40,097 bases of DNA from Bacteroidales bacterium (GTDB lineage Bacteria; Bacteroidota; Bacteroidia; Bacteroidales; JAUNSR01): contig JAUNSR010000027.1 in NCBI GenBank assembly GCA_030539115.1, forward strand, positions 1 through 40,097, given 5' to 3'. A model generated the notes under the pieces. The model worked only from the letters and a program-made list of their open reading frames with translations. It was not told the origin of the DNA and did not search any database. The position numbers and the translations under genes are program-made. Shown here piece after piece: positions 24,516-33,517 of this stretch; positions within the stretch are counted from its first letter, which is position 1, and each line of letters starts with the position of its first letter.

Positions 24516-25646
24516 TTAAATAAGCTCTTTTTTATAAGCACGCCTTCTCTTATGCTGTTCACGTTTGAAGTAATCCCATTGTCCTTGTACCTTGCCGTTT
24601 TCTTCAAGTTCCGGATTGCTTTCAGCATATTCAACTCCATTTTCAATGTATTGAGGAATAAGTTCGGTAAATAAAAGCGCATTGACACCTTTGCTCTGAT
24701 ATTCGGGATTAACGCCAATCAAGTATAGGTCAACAACTTTGTTTTTCCCTTTGAGAGCTTTAAGAATATGAATAAATCCGAAAGGAAAGAGCCTGCCTTT
24801 AGCTTTTTGCTGAGCTTTTGCAAGAGATGGCACTGTTATGCCGAAACCTACAACCTTGTCATCTTTATCAAGAATGAGGCGGATGCAGTCTAATCTAAGC
24901 ATAGGAAGATACATCTTTATATAGTAGTCGATTTGTTTTTGAGTAAGTTCGCAGAACCCGTAAAGATTTGCATAGGCAAGGTTGAGAACCTCAAAAATCT
25001 GCTGCCCGTATTTGCTTACCAACTCTTTCGAAGAGGTTGGCTTGTAGACTGTAAGCTGCAGTTTCTTCTTGACTATCTCTCCAATACGGATGTGCTTGTC
25101 AGGAATAGACTCGGGAATGTATATTTTAAACTCAACCCAATCGGCATCTTTTTTATATCCGAGCTTTTCGAAGTGCTCAGGATAATAAGAATAGTTGTAA
25201 ATGGATGATGCTGTGCCAAGTTGGTCAAAACCCTCGACAAGACACCCCTCATAGTCAAGGTCGGTAAATCCAAGAGGACCATTAATCTCTTTTTGACCTT
25301 TATCCTTAGCCCATTGTTCAACCTTAGAGATTAAAGCAGTTGAGACATTAATGTCGTCAATAAATTCAATCCAGCCAAAACGGGCCTTCTTTTCATTGAA
25401 TTTTTCGTTAGAGCGGTGATTGATCATTCCGGCTATTCTTCCAACAGGCTTGTTATCTATGTATGCCATAAATAATACAGACTCGCAAAAATCATATACG
25501 GGATTTTTCTCCTTATTGAAAGTTCCCATTTCATCCATTATCAAAGGCGGAACGAAGTATGGATTGCCTTTATAATGGTCAATTCCAAATTGAACGAACT
25601 CTTTAAGTTCTTTCTTATTTGTGATCTCTTTTATCTCTATAGCCAT
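24516..25646 (-). CDS. GNAT-fold N-acetyltransferase-like protein
   Basis: A 376-residue protein of a type widespread in Bacteroidota and usually labelled GNAT acetyltransferase (sometimes mislabelled GTP cyclohydrolase). The first 60 residues carry Y-K-G-N-P-Y-F-V-P-P-L; V-G-R-I-A-G-M-I-N-H near 69-78 fits a GNAT strand. G-P-L-G-F-T-D-L-D-Y-E-G near 127 and V-D-L-Y-L-I-G-V-N-P-E-Y-Q-S-K-G-V-N near 303-320 fit the second domain, where the Q-x-x-G-x-x-A-like CoA loop would sit (Q-S-K-G-V-N-A). The substrate is unknown. It ends at the 24453-24495 terminator and appears monocistronic. Its stop is convergent with nothing. Confidence 0.75.
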   Translation of the reverse strand: MAIEIKEITNKKELKEFVQFGIDHYKGNPYFVPPLIMDEMGTFNKEKNPVYDFCESVLFMAYIDNKPVGRIAGMINHRSNEKFNEKKARFGWIEFIDDINVSTALISKVEQWAKDKGQKEINGPLGFTDLDYEGCLVEGFDQLGTASSIYNYSYYPEHFEKLGYKKDADWVEFKIYIPESIPDKHIRIGEIVKKKLQLTVYKPTSSKELVSKYGQQIFEVLNLAYANLYGFCELTQKQIDYYIKMYLPMLRLDCIRLILDKDDKVVGFGITVPSLAKAQQKAKGRLFPFGFIHILKALKGKNKVVDLYLIGVNPEYQSKGVNALLFTELIPQYIENGVEYAESNPELEENGKVQGQWDYFKREQHKRRRAYKKELI

Positions 25647-25755
25647 TTTACAGCACTTAATTGTTTAGTGGAGTCAAAGTTAAACTAATCAGTTCAGTTG
25701 GCAAAATTTGTTTACATGTTATTATATTTAAGTTTATATACATCTATATGGATAA

Positions 25756-25795
25756 ACAGCGGGTTTTGTAAAAAAAAACTTACAAAATCCGCTGT
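25756..25795 (-). terminator. Hairpin terminator downstream of upp
   Basis: ACAGCGGGTTTTGTA at 25756-25770 pairs with TACAAAATCCGCTGT at 25781-25795 (one G-T pair). Read on the minus strand it lies about 90 nt after the upp stop codon. Confidence 0.65.
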
Positions 25796-25885
25796 CCCTT
25801 TGTCTATAGAGTGAATGGATATATTATTATTTGAAAATAGATTATTTACTATATAATATATGTGTGAGAAACTTCAATACAATTA

Positions 25886-26539
25886 TTATTCTTTTTCTCC
25901 AAAGCAAAGATCGCCTGCATCGCCAAGCCCCGGAACAATATAAGCGTGTTCATTAAGATCTTCATCAATGGCGGCAACCCAGATAGTTGTCTTTTCAGAA
26001 GGGAAAATCGATTTTAAATATTCAACAGCTTTTCGGCTTGCAATAATAGATGCGATGTGGATGTGTGCCGGCTCGCCTTTAGTAAGCATTGCATGATAGG
26101 AAAGTTCCATTGAACCGCCCGTGGCAAGCATAGGGTCGGTGATGATTAATGTCTTCTCATCGATTCTTGGAGAAGCAAGATACTCGACATGGATGTCAAA
26201 ATGGTTTTGATCTGTGTATTTCCTGTAGGCAGAGACAAAAGCATTCTCAGCTTTGTCAAAAATATTAAGGAATCCCTGATGTAAAGGAAGTCCTGCTCTA
26301 AGAATTGTGCCGATAACAATCTTGTCGCTTGGAACACTGACATTTGCAATGCCGAGAGGTGTTTGAACTTTTTCAATAGAATAGTCTAAATCCTTGCTTA
26401 TCTCATAAGCCATTATTTCACCTATTCTTTCAACATTTCTTCTGAATCGAAGAGAATCTTTTTGGATGTTTACATCGCGAAGCTCTGCAACAAATCTGTT
26501 TAATACTGAATTGCTTTTAGAAAAGTCTACTATTTTCAT
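25886..26539 (-). CDS. upp: Uracil phosphoribosyltransferase
   Basis: A 217-residue pyrimidine salvage enzyme converting uracil and PRPP to UMP. It shows the family blocks I-G-T-I-L-R-A-G-L-P near residue 77, the PRPP loop I-T-D-P-M-L-A-T-G-G-S-M near 133, and the C-terminal uracil-binding P-G-L-G-D-A-G-D-L-C-F-G near 203. The length is normal (about 208-217). The ATG at 26539 gives the standard N-terminus. It is divergent from pckA and monocistronic, with a hairpin at 25756-25795. Confidence 0.95.
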   Translation of the reverse strand: MKIVDFSKSNSVLNRFVAELRDVNIQKDSLRFRRNVERIGEIMAYEISKDLDYSIEKVQTPLGIANVSVPSDKIVIGTILRAGLPLHQGFLNIFDKAENAFVSAYRKYTDQNHFDIHVEYLASPRIDEKTLIITDPMLATGGSMELSYHAMLTKGEPAHIHIASIIASRKAVEYLKSIFPSEKTTIWVAAIDEDLNEHAYIVPGLGDAGDLCFGEKE

Positions 26540-26677
26540 TTGGGAATTTTTACCAAAGGTACAGATATTTGATGAACCATAAAAGATTAAAATTAAGTAA
26601 GTATCATTCTTTAAATAAAAAAAAAGTCAATTGTGGAAATTTTTCCGTAATTAAATGGTCTCATTAATAAATTATAT

Positions 26678-26685
26678 TATTTTTG
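26678..26685 (+). promoter_or_regulatory. -7 box of the pckA promoter
   Basis: TATTTTTG at 26678-26685 matches TAnnTTTG. The -33 region reads TTAAATGG and is weak. The start site would be near 26692, giving a leader of about 70 nt before the pckA ATG. Confidence 0.5.
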
Positions 26686-26761
26686 TAACCGCTTCAGGAT
26701 ATTTATCACATAAGGCAAATTTTTTAATCTATATATTAATTTACAATCAATTAACACTACT

Positions 26762-28363
26762 ATGGCATTAGATTTATCTAAGTACGGAATCGAAGGAGCA
26801 GTAGAAGTTCTACATAATCCTTCTTACGATGTGCTTTTTGCAGAGGAAACAAAAGCTGGTCTTGAAGGATTCGAAAAAGGTCAGCAAACTGAAATGGGTG
26901 CTGTTAATGTAATGACAGGTGTCTATACAGGACGTTCTCCTAAAGATAAATTCTTCGTTATGGATGAAACCAGCAAAAATACTGTTTGGTGGACTTCAGA
27001 AGAATACAAAAATGACAACAAACCTGTAACAGAAGCTACATGGGATGTTTTGAAAAAACTTGCTGTAAAAGAATTGTCAAACAAAAAACTTTTTGTTGTT
27101 GATACTTTTTGTGGCGCAAATGAAGCTACTCGTTTGAAAGTACGTTTCATTGTAGAAGTTGCTTGGCAGGCTCACTTCGTAACAAACATGTTTATTCGTC
27201 CTACAGCTGAAGAACTTGCTAATTACGGAGAACCTGATTTCGTTGTTTACAATGCTTCAAAAGCAAAAGTGACTAATTTCAAAGAATTAGGCTTGAACTC
27301 AGAAACTGCAGTTGTTTTCAATCTTACTTCTCGCGAACAAGTAATCATCAATACTTGGTATGGTGGTGAAATGAAAAAAGGTATGTTCTCAATTATGAAC
27401 TACTTGTTGCCACTTCAAGGTATGGCTTCTATGCACTGCTCTGCTAATGTTGGCGAAGCCGGTGATACAGCTATTTTCTTCGGTCTTTCAGGTACGGGAA
27501 AAACAACTCTTTCTACAGATCCAAAACGTAAATTGATTGGTGATGATGAACATGGTTGGGATGACGAAGGCGTTTTCAACTTCGAAGGCGGTTGCTATGC
27601 TAAAGTTATCAACTTGTCTCAGGAAAATGAGCCTGATATCTGGGGCGCTATTAAACGTGATGCTCTTCTTGAAAATGTAACTGTTGCCGCTGATGGTAAA
27701 ATCAACTTTGCTGACGGTTCAACTACAGAAAACACTCGTGTTTCTTACCCTATCTATCATATTAAGAACATAGTTAAACCTGTTTCTAAAGCTGGTCCTG
27801 CCAAGAAAGTTATTTTCCTTTCTGCAGATGCATTTGGTGTTCTTCCTCCGGTATCTATCTTAACTCCTGAGCAGGCTCAGTATTACTTCCTTTCTGGATT
27901 TACAGCTAAATTGGCAGGAACAGAACGTGGAATAACTGAACCAACTCCAACTTTCTCTGCATGTTTCGGTGCTGCTTTCCTTTCTTTGCACCCAACACAA
28001 TATGCTGCTGAGTTAGTTAAGAAAATGAACGCTTCAGGTGCTACTGCTTATCTTGTAAATACAGGATGGAATGGTACAGGAAAACGTATCTCTATCAAAG
28101 ATACTCGTGGTATCATCGATGCTGTTCTTTCTGGTGACATCGATAAAGCTCCGACAAAAGTTATCCCAATGTTTGACTTTGTTGTTCCTACAGAACTTCC
28201 GGGTGTTGCAACAAACATTTTGGATCCTCGCAATACTTATGCTGAAGCTTCTCAATGGGAAGAAAAAGCAAAAGATCTTGCTGCCCGTTTCATCAAAAAC
28301 TTCTCTAAGTTTACAGGAAATGACGCTGGTAAGGCTCTTGTAGCTGCAGGTCCTAAATTGTAA
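26762..28363 (+). CDS. pckA: ATP-dependent phosphoenolpyruvate carboxykinase
   Basis: The 533-residue enzyme interconverts oxaloacetate and phosphoenolpyruvate using ATP/ADP; in Bacteroidales it often works in the carboxylating direction on the route to succinate. Motifs: R-S-P-K-D-K near 59-63, the PEPCK signature and Walker [11 protein letters not shown] at 241-250, the kinase-2 / metal block L-I-G-D-D-E-H-G-W at 258-266, and E-G-G-C-Y-A-K near 275-281. Length and motifs are complete. Codon use is biased as in highly expressed genes (many AAA/GAA, CGT for Arg). It is monocistronic, with a -7 box at 26678 and a terminator at 28411-28447. Confidence 0.97.
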   Translation: MALDLSKYGIEGAVEVLHNPSYDVLFAEETKAGLEGFEKGQQTEMGAVNVMTGVYTGRSPKDKFFVMDETSKNTVWWTSEEYKNDNKPVTEATWDVLKKLAVKELSNKKLFVVDTFCGANEATRLKVRFIVEVAWQAHFVTNMFIRPTAEELANYGEPDFVVYNASKAKVTNFKELGLNSETAVVFNLTSREQVIINTWYGGEMKKGMFSIMNYLLPLQGMASMHCSANVGEAGDTAIFFGLSGTGKTTLSTDPKRKLIGDDEHGWDDEGVFNFEGGCYAKVINLSQENEPDIWGAIKRDALLENVTVAADGKINFADGSTTENTRVSYPIYHIKNIVKPVSKAGPAKKVIFLSADAFGVLPPVSILTPEQAQYYFLSGFTAKLAGTERGITEPTPTFSACFGAAFLSLHPTQYAAELVKKMNASGATAYLVNTGWNGTGKRISIKDTRGIIDAVLSGDIDKAPTKVIPMFDFVVPTELPGVATNILDPRNTYAEASQWEEKAKDLAARFIKNFSKFTGNDAGKALVAAGPKL

Positions 28364-28410
28364 TTTGCAATAAAAAGGAATAATCAGATATAATTTTGAT
28401 TAATATATAA

Positions 28411-28447
28411 ATAGGAGATCATCTCAATGGTCTCCTATTTTTTTTAT
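28411..28447 (+). terminator. Rho-independent terminator of pckA
   Basis: ATAGGAGA at 28411-28418 pairs with TCTCCTAT at 28431-28438, followed by a run of T. Confidence 0.85.
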
Positions 28448-28618
28448 ATATTCTTTTTCTTTGAAATGGATAACCAAAATGAGTTATAATTGTTTACTTT
28501 GCAATAGGATATTCTACAATTTATTATAAGTTTAGAAAATAAAGGGAAATATGATGCTCAATTATTGATTAGCATTACCTTGAAAGATTAATATACCACC
28601 TCCTTAAATAAATCCGGT

Positions 28619-30928
28619 ATGGTAAATAATGAAAAGTCTGAGAAAAAAGGACGTTTAAAGAAAATAGAATTGGCGCCATTGATTATGGCTCAGTTTAAGG
28701 ATAACCCTTCGCAATCATTTAATTATAAACAAATATCTGACTCAATAGGAGTTAAGAGAGACATCCAAAGGCAGCAGGTTTTTGGTCTTCTTGATGAACT
28801 CAAGGCTGAGGGATTACTTATTGAGACCTCACGCGGCAAATATAAGTACAATACGCGCGGGAAAGAGATTATCGGAACCTTTGAACGAAGAAGCAATGGC
28901 AAAAATCAGCTTATACCCGAAGACGGAGGTGAGGCTGTTTTTGTTGCTGAGCGCAATTCAATGAGGGCAATGAATGGCGATAAAGTAAAAATTCTTCTTT
29001 GTGCAAGAAAAAAGAGTGAGAGTCATGAGGGTGAGGTTATTGAAATCCTTGAAAAAGCTCCACAGACATTCATCGGAGTACTCGATGTTCAGCCTCATTA
29101 CGCTTTTCTTATAAATGACAATAAGTTTTTAGCTAACGATATCTTTATCCCTAAAGAAAGCCTAAATGGCGGCAAAAGCGGTGATAAGGCTATTGTTAAA
29201 ATAATTGATTGGCCGGAGAAAGCTAAAAACCCTATCGGTGAAGTTGTCGAGGTGCTTGGAGTTTCGGGTCAGAACAATACTGAAATCCATGCCATCCTTG
29301 CCGAATTTGGACTCCCTTATTCATACCCTGAAGATATTGCTAAGGAGGCTGACAAGATTCCTTTTGAAATACCTGCCGAAGAGATTGAAAAAAGAGAGGA
29401 TTTCCGTAAAACCACTACTTTTACCATCGATCCTAAAGATGCTAAAGACTTTGATGATGCACTTTCCATAAAAAAACTAAATAATGGCAATTGGGAAGTA
29501 GGAGTACATATCGCAGATGTTACTCATTATGTCACTCCGGGTTCTATAATTGACAATGAAGGTGAGAAAAGAGCAACTTCTGTCTATCTTGTCGACAGAG
29601 TTGTACCGATGCTGCCCGAACATCTTAGTAATGGAGTCTGTTCTCTAAGACCAAATGAGGAAAAACTGACATTCTCCTGCGTGTTTGAGCTTAATGAAAA
29701 TGCAGAAGTGCTGAATTATAGGATAGTAAAGACAGTCATAAATTCAAACCGACGCTTCACTTATGAAGAGGCTCAGGATATTATAGAAACAGGTGAGGGC
29801 GATTTCAAAGAGGAAGTTTTGGCTCTTGACAGATTGGCAAAGAAGCTTAGGACTAAACGTTTTGAAAATGGCTCTATTGCCTTTGACAGACACGAAGTAA
29901 GGTTTAATATCGATGAAAACGGCAAACCGTTAAGCGTTTACTTTAAAGAGTCAAAGGATGCCAATAAGCTTGTGGAAGAATTTATGCTTCTTGCAAATAA
30001 ATATGTAGCAGAATTTGTCGGGAAACCTGAGAGAAACAAAAAAATCAAGACTTTTGTCTACCGTGTGCACGACCTTCCGGATCCTGAAAAAATGGAAAAC
30101 TTTTCTATATTTATTCAAAGATTTGGTTACAACCTTAGAACGGTCGGTTCAAACAGCGATGTCTCAAAATCTATTAATAAACTCCTCGACAATGTTCAGG
30201 GAACGCGAGAGGAGGACTTGATAGAAACGGTTGCAATCAGAGCAATGGCAAAGGCTGTCTATACAACTGAAAATATCGGGCATTACGGGCTTGCTTTCGA
30301 TTATTACACTCATTTTACATCTCCTATAAGACGTTATCCCGACATGATGGTTCATCGTTTGCTGGATCGTTATATAAATGGTGGCAGTAGCGCTTCTGTT
30401 GAAAAGTATGAAGAATTATGTAAGCACTCTTCAGAAATGGAACAGCTTGCCGCTAATGCTGAAAGAGCCTCGATAAAATATAAACAAGTTGAATATCTTG
30501 GCGAAAGACTTGGCAAGGAATATGACGGAGTCATTTCGGGTGTGACTGAATGGGGACTTTATGTTGAATTGAACGAGAATAAATGCGAAGGCATGGTTCC
30601 AATCAGAGATTTGGATGATGATTATTATCTTTTTGATGATAAAAATTATTGCCTGATAGGACGAAGAAAACGTCGTATTTATAGACTTGGAGATCCAATT
30701 AAAGTTAAAGTTGCAAGAACAAATCTTGAAAGGAAAATTATTGATTTTGCTTTGATAGAGGATGATAACAATAATCACATCAATGAGAATATTTCAGATT
30801 TGGATATTGAAGCATTGGCTTTAAACCAAAGTAAAAAGTCTGATAAAAGACCGTCTCTGAAAAACAGCCGTTCTTCAAAGCCTAAAGTTCTTTCAAAATC
30901 AAAAGGGAAAAAAAGAAAGAGAAATTAA
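28619..30928 (+). CDS. rnr: Ribonuclease R (RNB-family 3'-5' exoribonuclease)
   Basis: A 769-residue exoribonuclease degrading structured RNA processively from the 3' end. Domains in order: N-terminal winged helix (about 10-85), two cold-shock OB domains (about 85-250), the RNB catalytic domain opening with F-T-I-D-P-K-D-A-K-D-F-D-D-A near 268-282 whose Asp residues bind metal, and a C-terminal S1 domain (Y-D-G-V-I-S-G-V-T-E-W-G-L-Y-V near 637-651). It ends in a basic Lys/Ser-rich tail (last 40 residues) typical of RNase R. Y-T-H-F-T-S-P-I-R-R-Y-P-D is the conserved late RNB motif. It is monocistronic, ending at a terminator (30943-30982). Confidence 0.96.
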   Translation: MVNNEKSEKKGRLKKIELAPLIMAQFKDNPSQSFNYKQISDSIGVKRDIQRQQVFGLLDELKAEGLLIETSRGKYKYNTRGKEIIGTFERRSNGKNQLIPEDGGEAVFVAERNSMRAMNGDKVKILLCARKKSESHEGEVIEILEKAPQTFIGVLDVQPHYAFLINDNKFLANDIFIPKESLNGGKSGDKAIVKIIDWPEKAKNPIGEVVEVLGVSGQNNTEIHAILAEFGLPYSYPEDIAKEADKIPFEIPAEEIEKREDFRKTTTFTIDPKDAKDFDDALSIKKLNNGNWEVGVHIADVTHYVTPGSIIDNEGEKRATSVYLVDRVVPMLPEHLSNGVCSLRPNEEKLTFSCVFELNENAEVLNYRIVKTVINSNRRFTYEEAQDIIETGEGDFKEEVLALDRLAKKLRTKRFENGSIAFDRHEVRFNIDENGKPLSVYFKESKDANKLVEEFMLLANKYVAEFVGKPERNKKIKTFVYRVHDLPDPEKMENFSIFIQRFGYNLRTVGSNSDVSKSINKLLDNVQGTREEDLIETVAIRAMAKAVYTTENIGHYGLAFDYYTHFTSPIRRYPDMMVHRLLDRYINGGSSASVEKYEELCKHSSEMEQLAANAERASIKYKQVEYLGERLGKEYDGVISGVTEWGLYVELNENKCEGMVPIRDLDDDYYLFDDKNYCLIGRRKRRIYRLGDPIKVKVARTNLERKIIDFALIEDDNNNHINENISDLDIEALALNQSKKSDKRPSLKNSRSSKPKVLSKSKGKKRKRN

Positions 30929-30942
30929 TACAAGATAGGCTG

Positions 30943-30982
30943 AGCCACCAATAAGTACAAAAAAATTTTTGGTGGCTTTTTT
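30943..30982 (+). terminator. Rho-independent terminator of rnr
   Basis: AGCCACCAA at 30943-30951 pairs exactly with TTGGTGGCT at 30969-30977, followed by TTTTTT. Confidence 0.9.
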
Positions 30983-31147
30983 AGTATTGACTTATGCCAT
31001 TGTTATATAATATAATTTATATCTTAGTGTTAAAATAAATTATATATAAGAAAAGAGGGGTTCTAACTTGATCTAAGTTGAGATATCAAACAAAAATTAT
31101 ATTAATGGCGGATTAGTACCTTAATTAAAAAATTAAACTACATATAA

Positions 31148-32593
31148 ATGAAATATAAACTCTTATCGTTTCTTTTCCTTTTTTTATTGAGCTTTTCACA
31201 ATACTCATATTCTCAACTAAAAATAAGAGGGAGGGCAGAATCTTCAATCTCATTTGGTCATGGAGAAAATAATCCTTTTTGGTTTACGGCAAATCAATTT
31301 GGTATCTCTTCATTGAAAAACAACAATGGATATATCAGAGGCGCAGTCTTTGCCCAAAAACAATTAGACTCAAAATGGAGTCTTGAAGCCGGCGCTGATA
31401 TTGTCGGAGCATATAGGTTTCAATCGGATTTTTTTATACAACAAGCCTTTTTTTCCGCCAATTATAAATATTGGTCTTTAGTGGCAGGCTCAAAAGAGTA
31501 TGAGCCTGATATCGTCGACAGGAAGCTTAGTTCAGGAGGATTGGTATATTCGGGAAATGCAAGGCCTATACCTCAGATTAGATTGTCGATACCTGAATAT
31601 GTACCACTGAAGTTTACAAACGACTGGGCAGCTCTAAAAGGTCACATTGCTTATGGTATGTTTATGGACAACGGTTTTCAGCAAGAGTTTACCAATAAAG
31701 AAAATGACTACGTGAAAAATGCCCTATATCATTCTAAATCCGGATTTTTAAGAATAGGAAAACCTAATTCCATCCTGAACTTTGAGGGAGGGCTTACTAT
31801 GTTTGCTCGTTTTGGAGGGAAGAAATATTTTAAAGACGGCACTTCGTTTGCAAATCCTAAAACACTTAAGGATTTTGCAAGAATATTTTTTATGTATTCA
31901 GGAGGCAGCAAATCATTGGAGGCTGATCAGTTGAATGTCCTTGGCGATCATTTGGGAAATTGGTCTTTAGCTCTAAATGTCAACCTTGGCGATTGGAAAA
32001 TAAGACCATATTACGAGCATCAGTTTGAAGATCATTCGATGCTTTTTATGGAATATCCTTGGAAAGACGGCCTTTATGGCATCGAAGTATGTTTCCCAAA
32101 GAATAGATTCATCACTAAATTTGTTTTTGAATATATGAACAGCAGAGATCAATCAGGACCAATTTATCATGATACGACAGATGAAATTCCCGATCAAATC
32201 AGTTCAAGGGATAACTATTTCAATCATTATTTTTATCAGGCTTGGCAGCACTCCGGCTTTGGCATTGGCTCTCCTTTATATTTCTCTCCGATGTACAACT
32301 CTGAAAGAACATTGTTCTTTCAGAGTAACCGTCAAAAAACAACCCATATTGGTTTTGAAGGAAATCCGTTTGATCAGATAAGCTATAGAGTTTTGTTCTC
32401 TTATATCCGGAATTGGGGAACTTATGAAAAACCATTCCGTGAAATATCAAAGAGCTGCTGCTCATTGATTGAATTGAATTACAACCCGATCAATCATGCG
32501 AAATGGAACTTTAAGTTATCGGCTGCATTGGACAACAGCAAATGGATTGGCAGCAATAAAGGTGTAAAACTGTCCGTTTCAAGAATATTTTAG
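31148..32593 (+). CDS. Capsule assembly Wzi family outer-membrane protein
   Basis: A 481-residue protein with a Sec signal peptide (cleaved after about residue 22, Y-S-Y-S-Q) and an outer-membrane beta-barrel pattern to the C-terminal aromatic residue (R-I-F). The mature start (L-K-I-R-G-R-A-E-S-S), P-F-W-F-T-A-N-Q-F-G near 40-48, and the R-x-x-P-Q-I-R-L-S-I-P near 140-150 fit the Bacteroidota Wzi-like 'capsule assembly' family. Enterobacterial Wzi anchors capsular polysaccharide on the surface; a similar role is inferred. It is followed directly by a small lipoprotein whose ATG abuts the TAG, so the two form one operon. Confidence 0.85.
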   Translation: MKYKLLSFLFLFLLSFSQYSYSQLKIRGRAESSISFGHGENNPFWFTANQFGISSLKNNNGYIRGAVFAQKQLDSKWSLEAGADIVGAYRFQSDFFIQQAFFSANYKYWSLVAGSKEYEPDIVDRKLSSGGLVYSGNARPIPQIRLSIPEYVPLKFTNDWAALKGHIAYGMFMDNGFQQEFTNKENDYVKNALYHSKSGFLRIGKPNSILNFEGGLTMFARFGGKKYFKDGTSFANPKTLKDFARIFFMYSGGSKSLEADQLNVLGDHLGNWSLALNVNLGDWKIRPYYEHQFEDHSMLFMEYPWKDGLYGIEVCFPKNRFITKFVFEYMNSRDQSGPIYHDTTDEIPDQISSRDNYFNHYFYQAWQHSGFGIGSPLYFSPMYNSERTLFFQSNRQKTTHIGFEGNPFDQISYRVLFSYIRNWGTYEKPFREISKSCCSLIELNYNPINHAKWNFKLSAALDNSKWIGSNKGVKLSVSRIF

Positions 32594-33010
32594 ATGATAC
32601 ATTATATGAGACATATTATATTAAAAAAAATAAGCATAGCAAACAGTCTGTTCCTAATCATTATATTTTTCTTTTTATCCTGTCAAAAGATGTCTGACAA
32701 CGGTGATTTTGACGGCTTTTGGCAATTGACTTCGATTAAAGACAAAACAACCGATACCGAGCAAAAAACAAATGACTGCTATCTCTCTTTTTATCTTGAC
32801 ATGATGAGTCTTCAGAAAGGTGGAACCTGTTTTGGACGATTTGAAATAACCGATGATTCTTTAAAGGTAAATATGATAAATGGAAACCTTGACTTTATTT
32901 CAAATTTCGGCTTTGAATCATTGAATGAAAATTTCGCAGTTAATAAAATTTCCTCCAAGTATTTAGTCCTTGAATCCAAGAATAAAATAATCTCATACAG
33001 AAAATGGTAG
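32594..33010 (+). CDS. Small lipoprotein, lipocalin-like, unknown function
   Basis: ATG at 32594 immediately follows the Wzi stop; a second ATG at 32606 is equally possible. A hydrophobic signal ends in F-L-S-C (Cys near residue 30), giving a lipoprotein of about 105 mature residues. Its pattern G-F-W-Q-L-T-S-I-K-D, a central G-R-F-E-I and a final Y-L-V-L-E-S-K-N-K-I strand fits the small lipocalin-like beta-barrel lipoproteins common in this phylum. Its exact family is not recognised. Co-translation with the Wzi-like protein suggests an envelope role. The stop codon lies inside the terminator hairpin at 33006-33034. Confidence 0.7.
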   Translation: MIHYMRHIILKKISIANSLFLIIIFFFLSCQKMSDNGDFDGFWQLTSIKDKTTDTEQKTNDCYLSFYLDMMSLQKGGTCFGRFEITDDSLKVNMINGNLDFISNFGFESLNENFAVNKISSKYLVLESKNKIISYRKW

Positions 33011-33034
33011 TGCTTTTATGCACTGCCTTTTTTT
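33006..33034 (+). terminator. Rho-independent terminator of the wzi-lipoprotein operon
   Basis: GGTAGTGC at 33006-33013 pairs with GCACTGCC at 33020-33027 (one G-T pair) and is followed by seven T. The lipoprotein stop codon TAG (33008-33010) is part of the stem. Confidence 0.85.
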
Positions 33035-33517
33035 ATTTGTAAAGCTTTACATAGAACCTGCAATTTCATTATAGGTGAAGAATATGTATATAAATACAAG
33101 TTTATATATGTTAAAATTAACAGTCGTAATCTAAGGCAATCCATTAATCAACAGTATTTTTCCGGTTTAACAAAACATTCATCCCATTAAAAGCTCATTA
33201 AAAAACACTAATCCAATAGCTGTTCAACTTAAAATAAGTGTCGATATATATAAAATATGTGTCTAATCCTTTGCTTGACTTAAAAAGATACTTTTATAAT
33301 AGAATTTGTCACCCTCTAAGGACATAAATCTAAATACATTCACCACGAGAAAACAATAATTAACTAATGATAAGAAAAAACTATAAAAAAGTATAGTTTA
33401 TCATTAAAAGGCAATATTCAAAAAGAGATAAAATGGTGGATTATCATGTTTAATTTTAAATATTATCAAGTTACCTTTTTATTAATCTAATTCCAAATTC
33501 ATTAAAATTTAATTTTT
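33035..33517. promoter_or_regulatory. Intergenic leader upstream of susC with a hairpin
   Basis: 483 bp with no gene. TGATAAGAAAAAACTATA at 33368-33385 pairs with TATAGTTTATCA at 33392-33403, a hairpin about 115 nt before the susC ATG. The TTTGCTTGAC...TACTTTTA sequence near 33270-33297 is a poor match to a promoter. No extracytoplasmic sigma/anti-sigma or hybrid two-component gene is adjacent, so the regulator of the pair is not in the window. Confidence 0.45.
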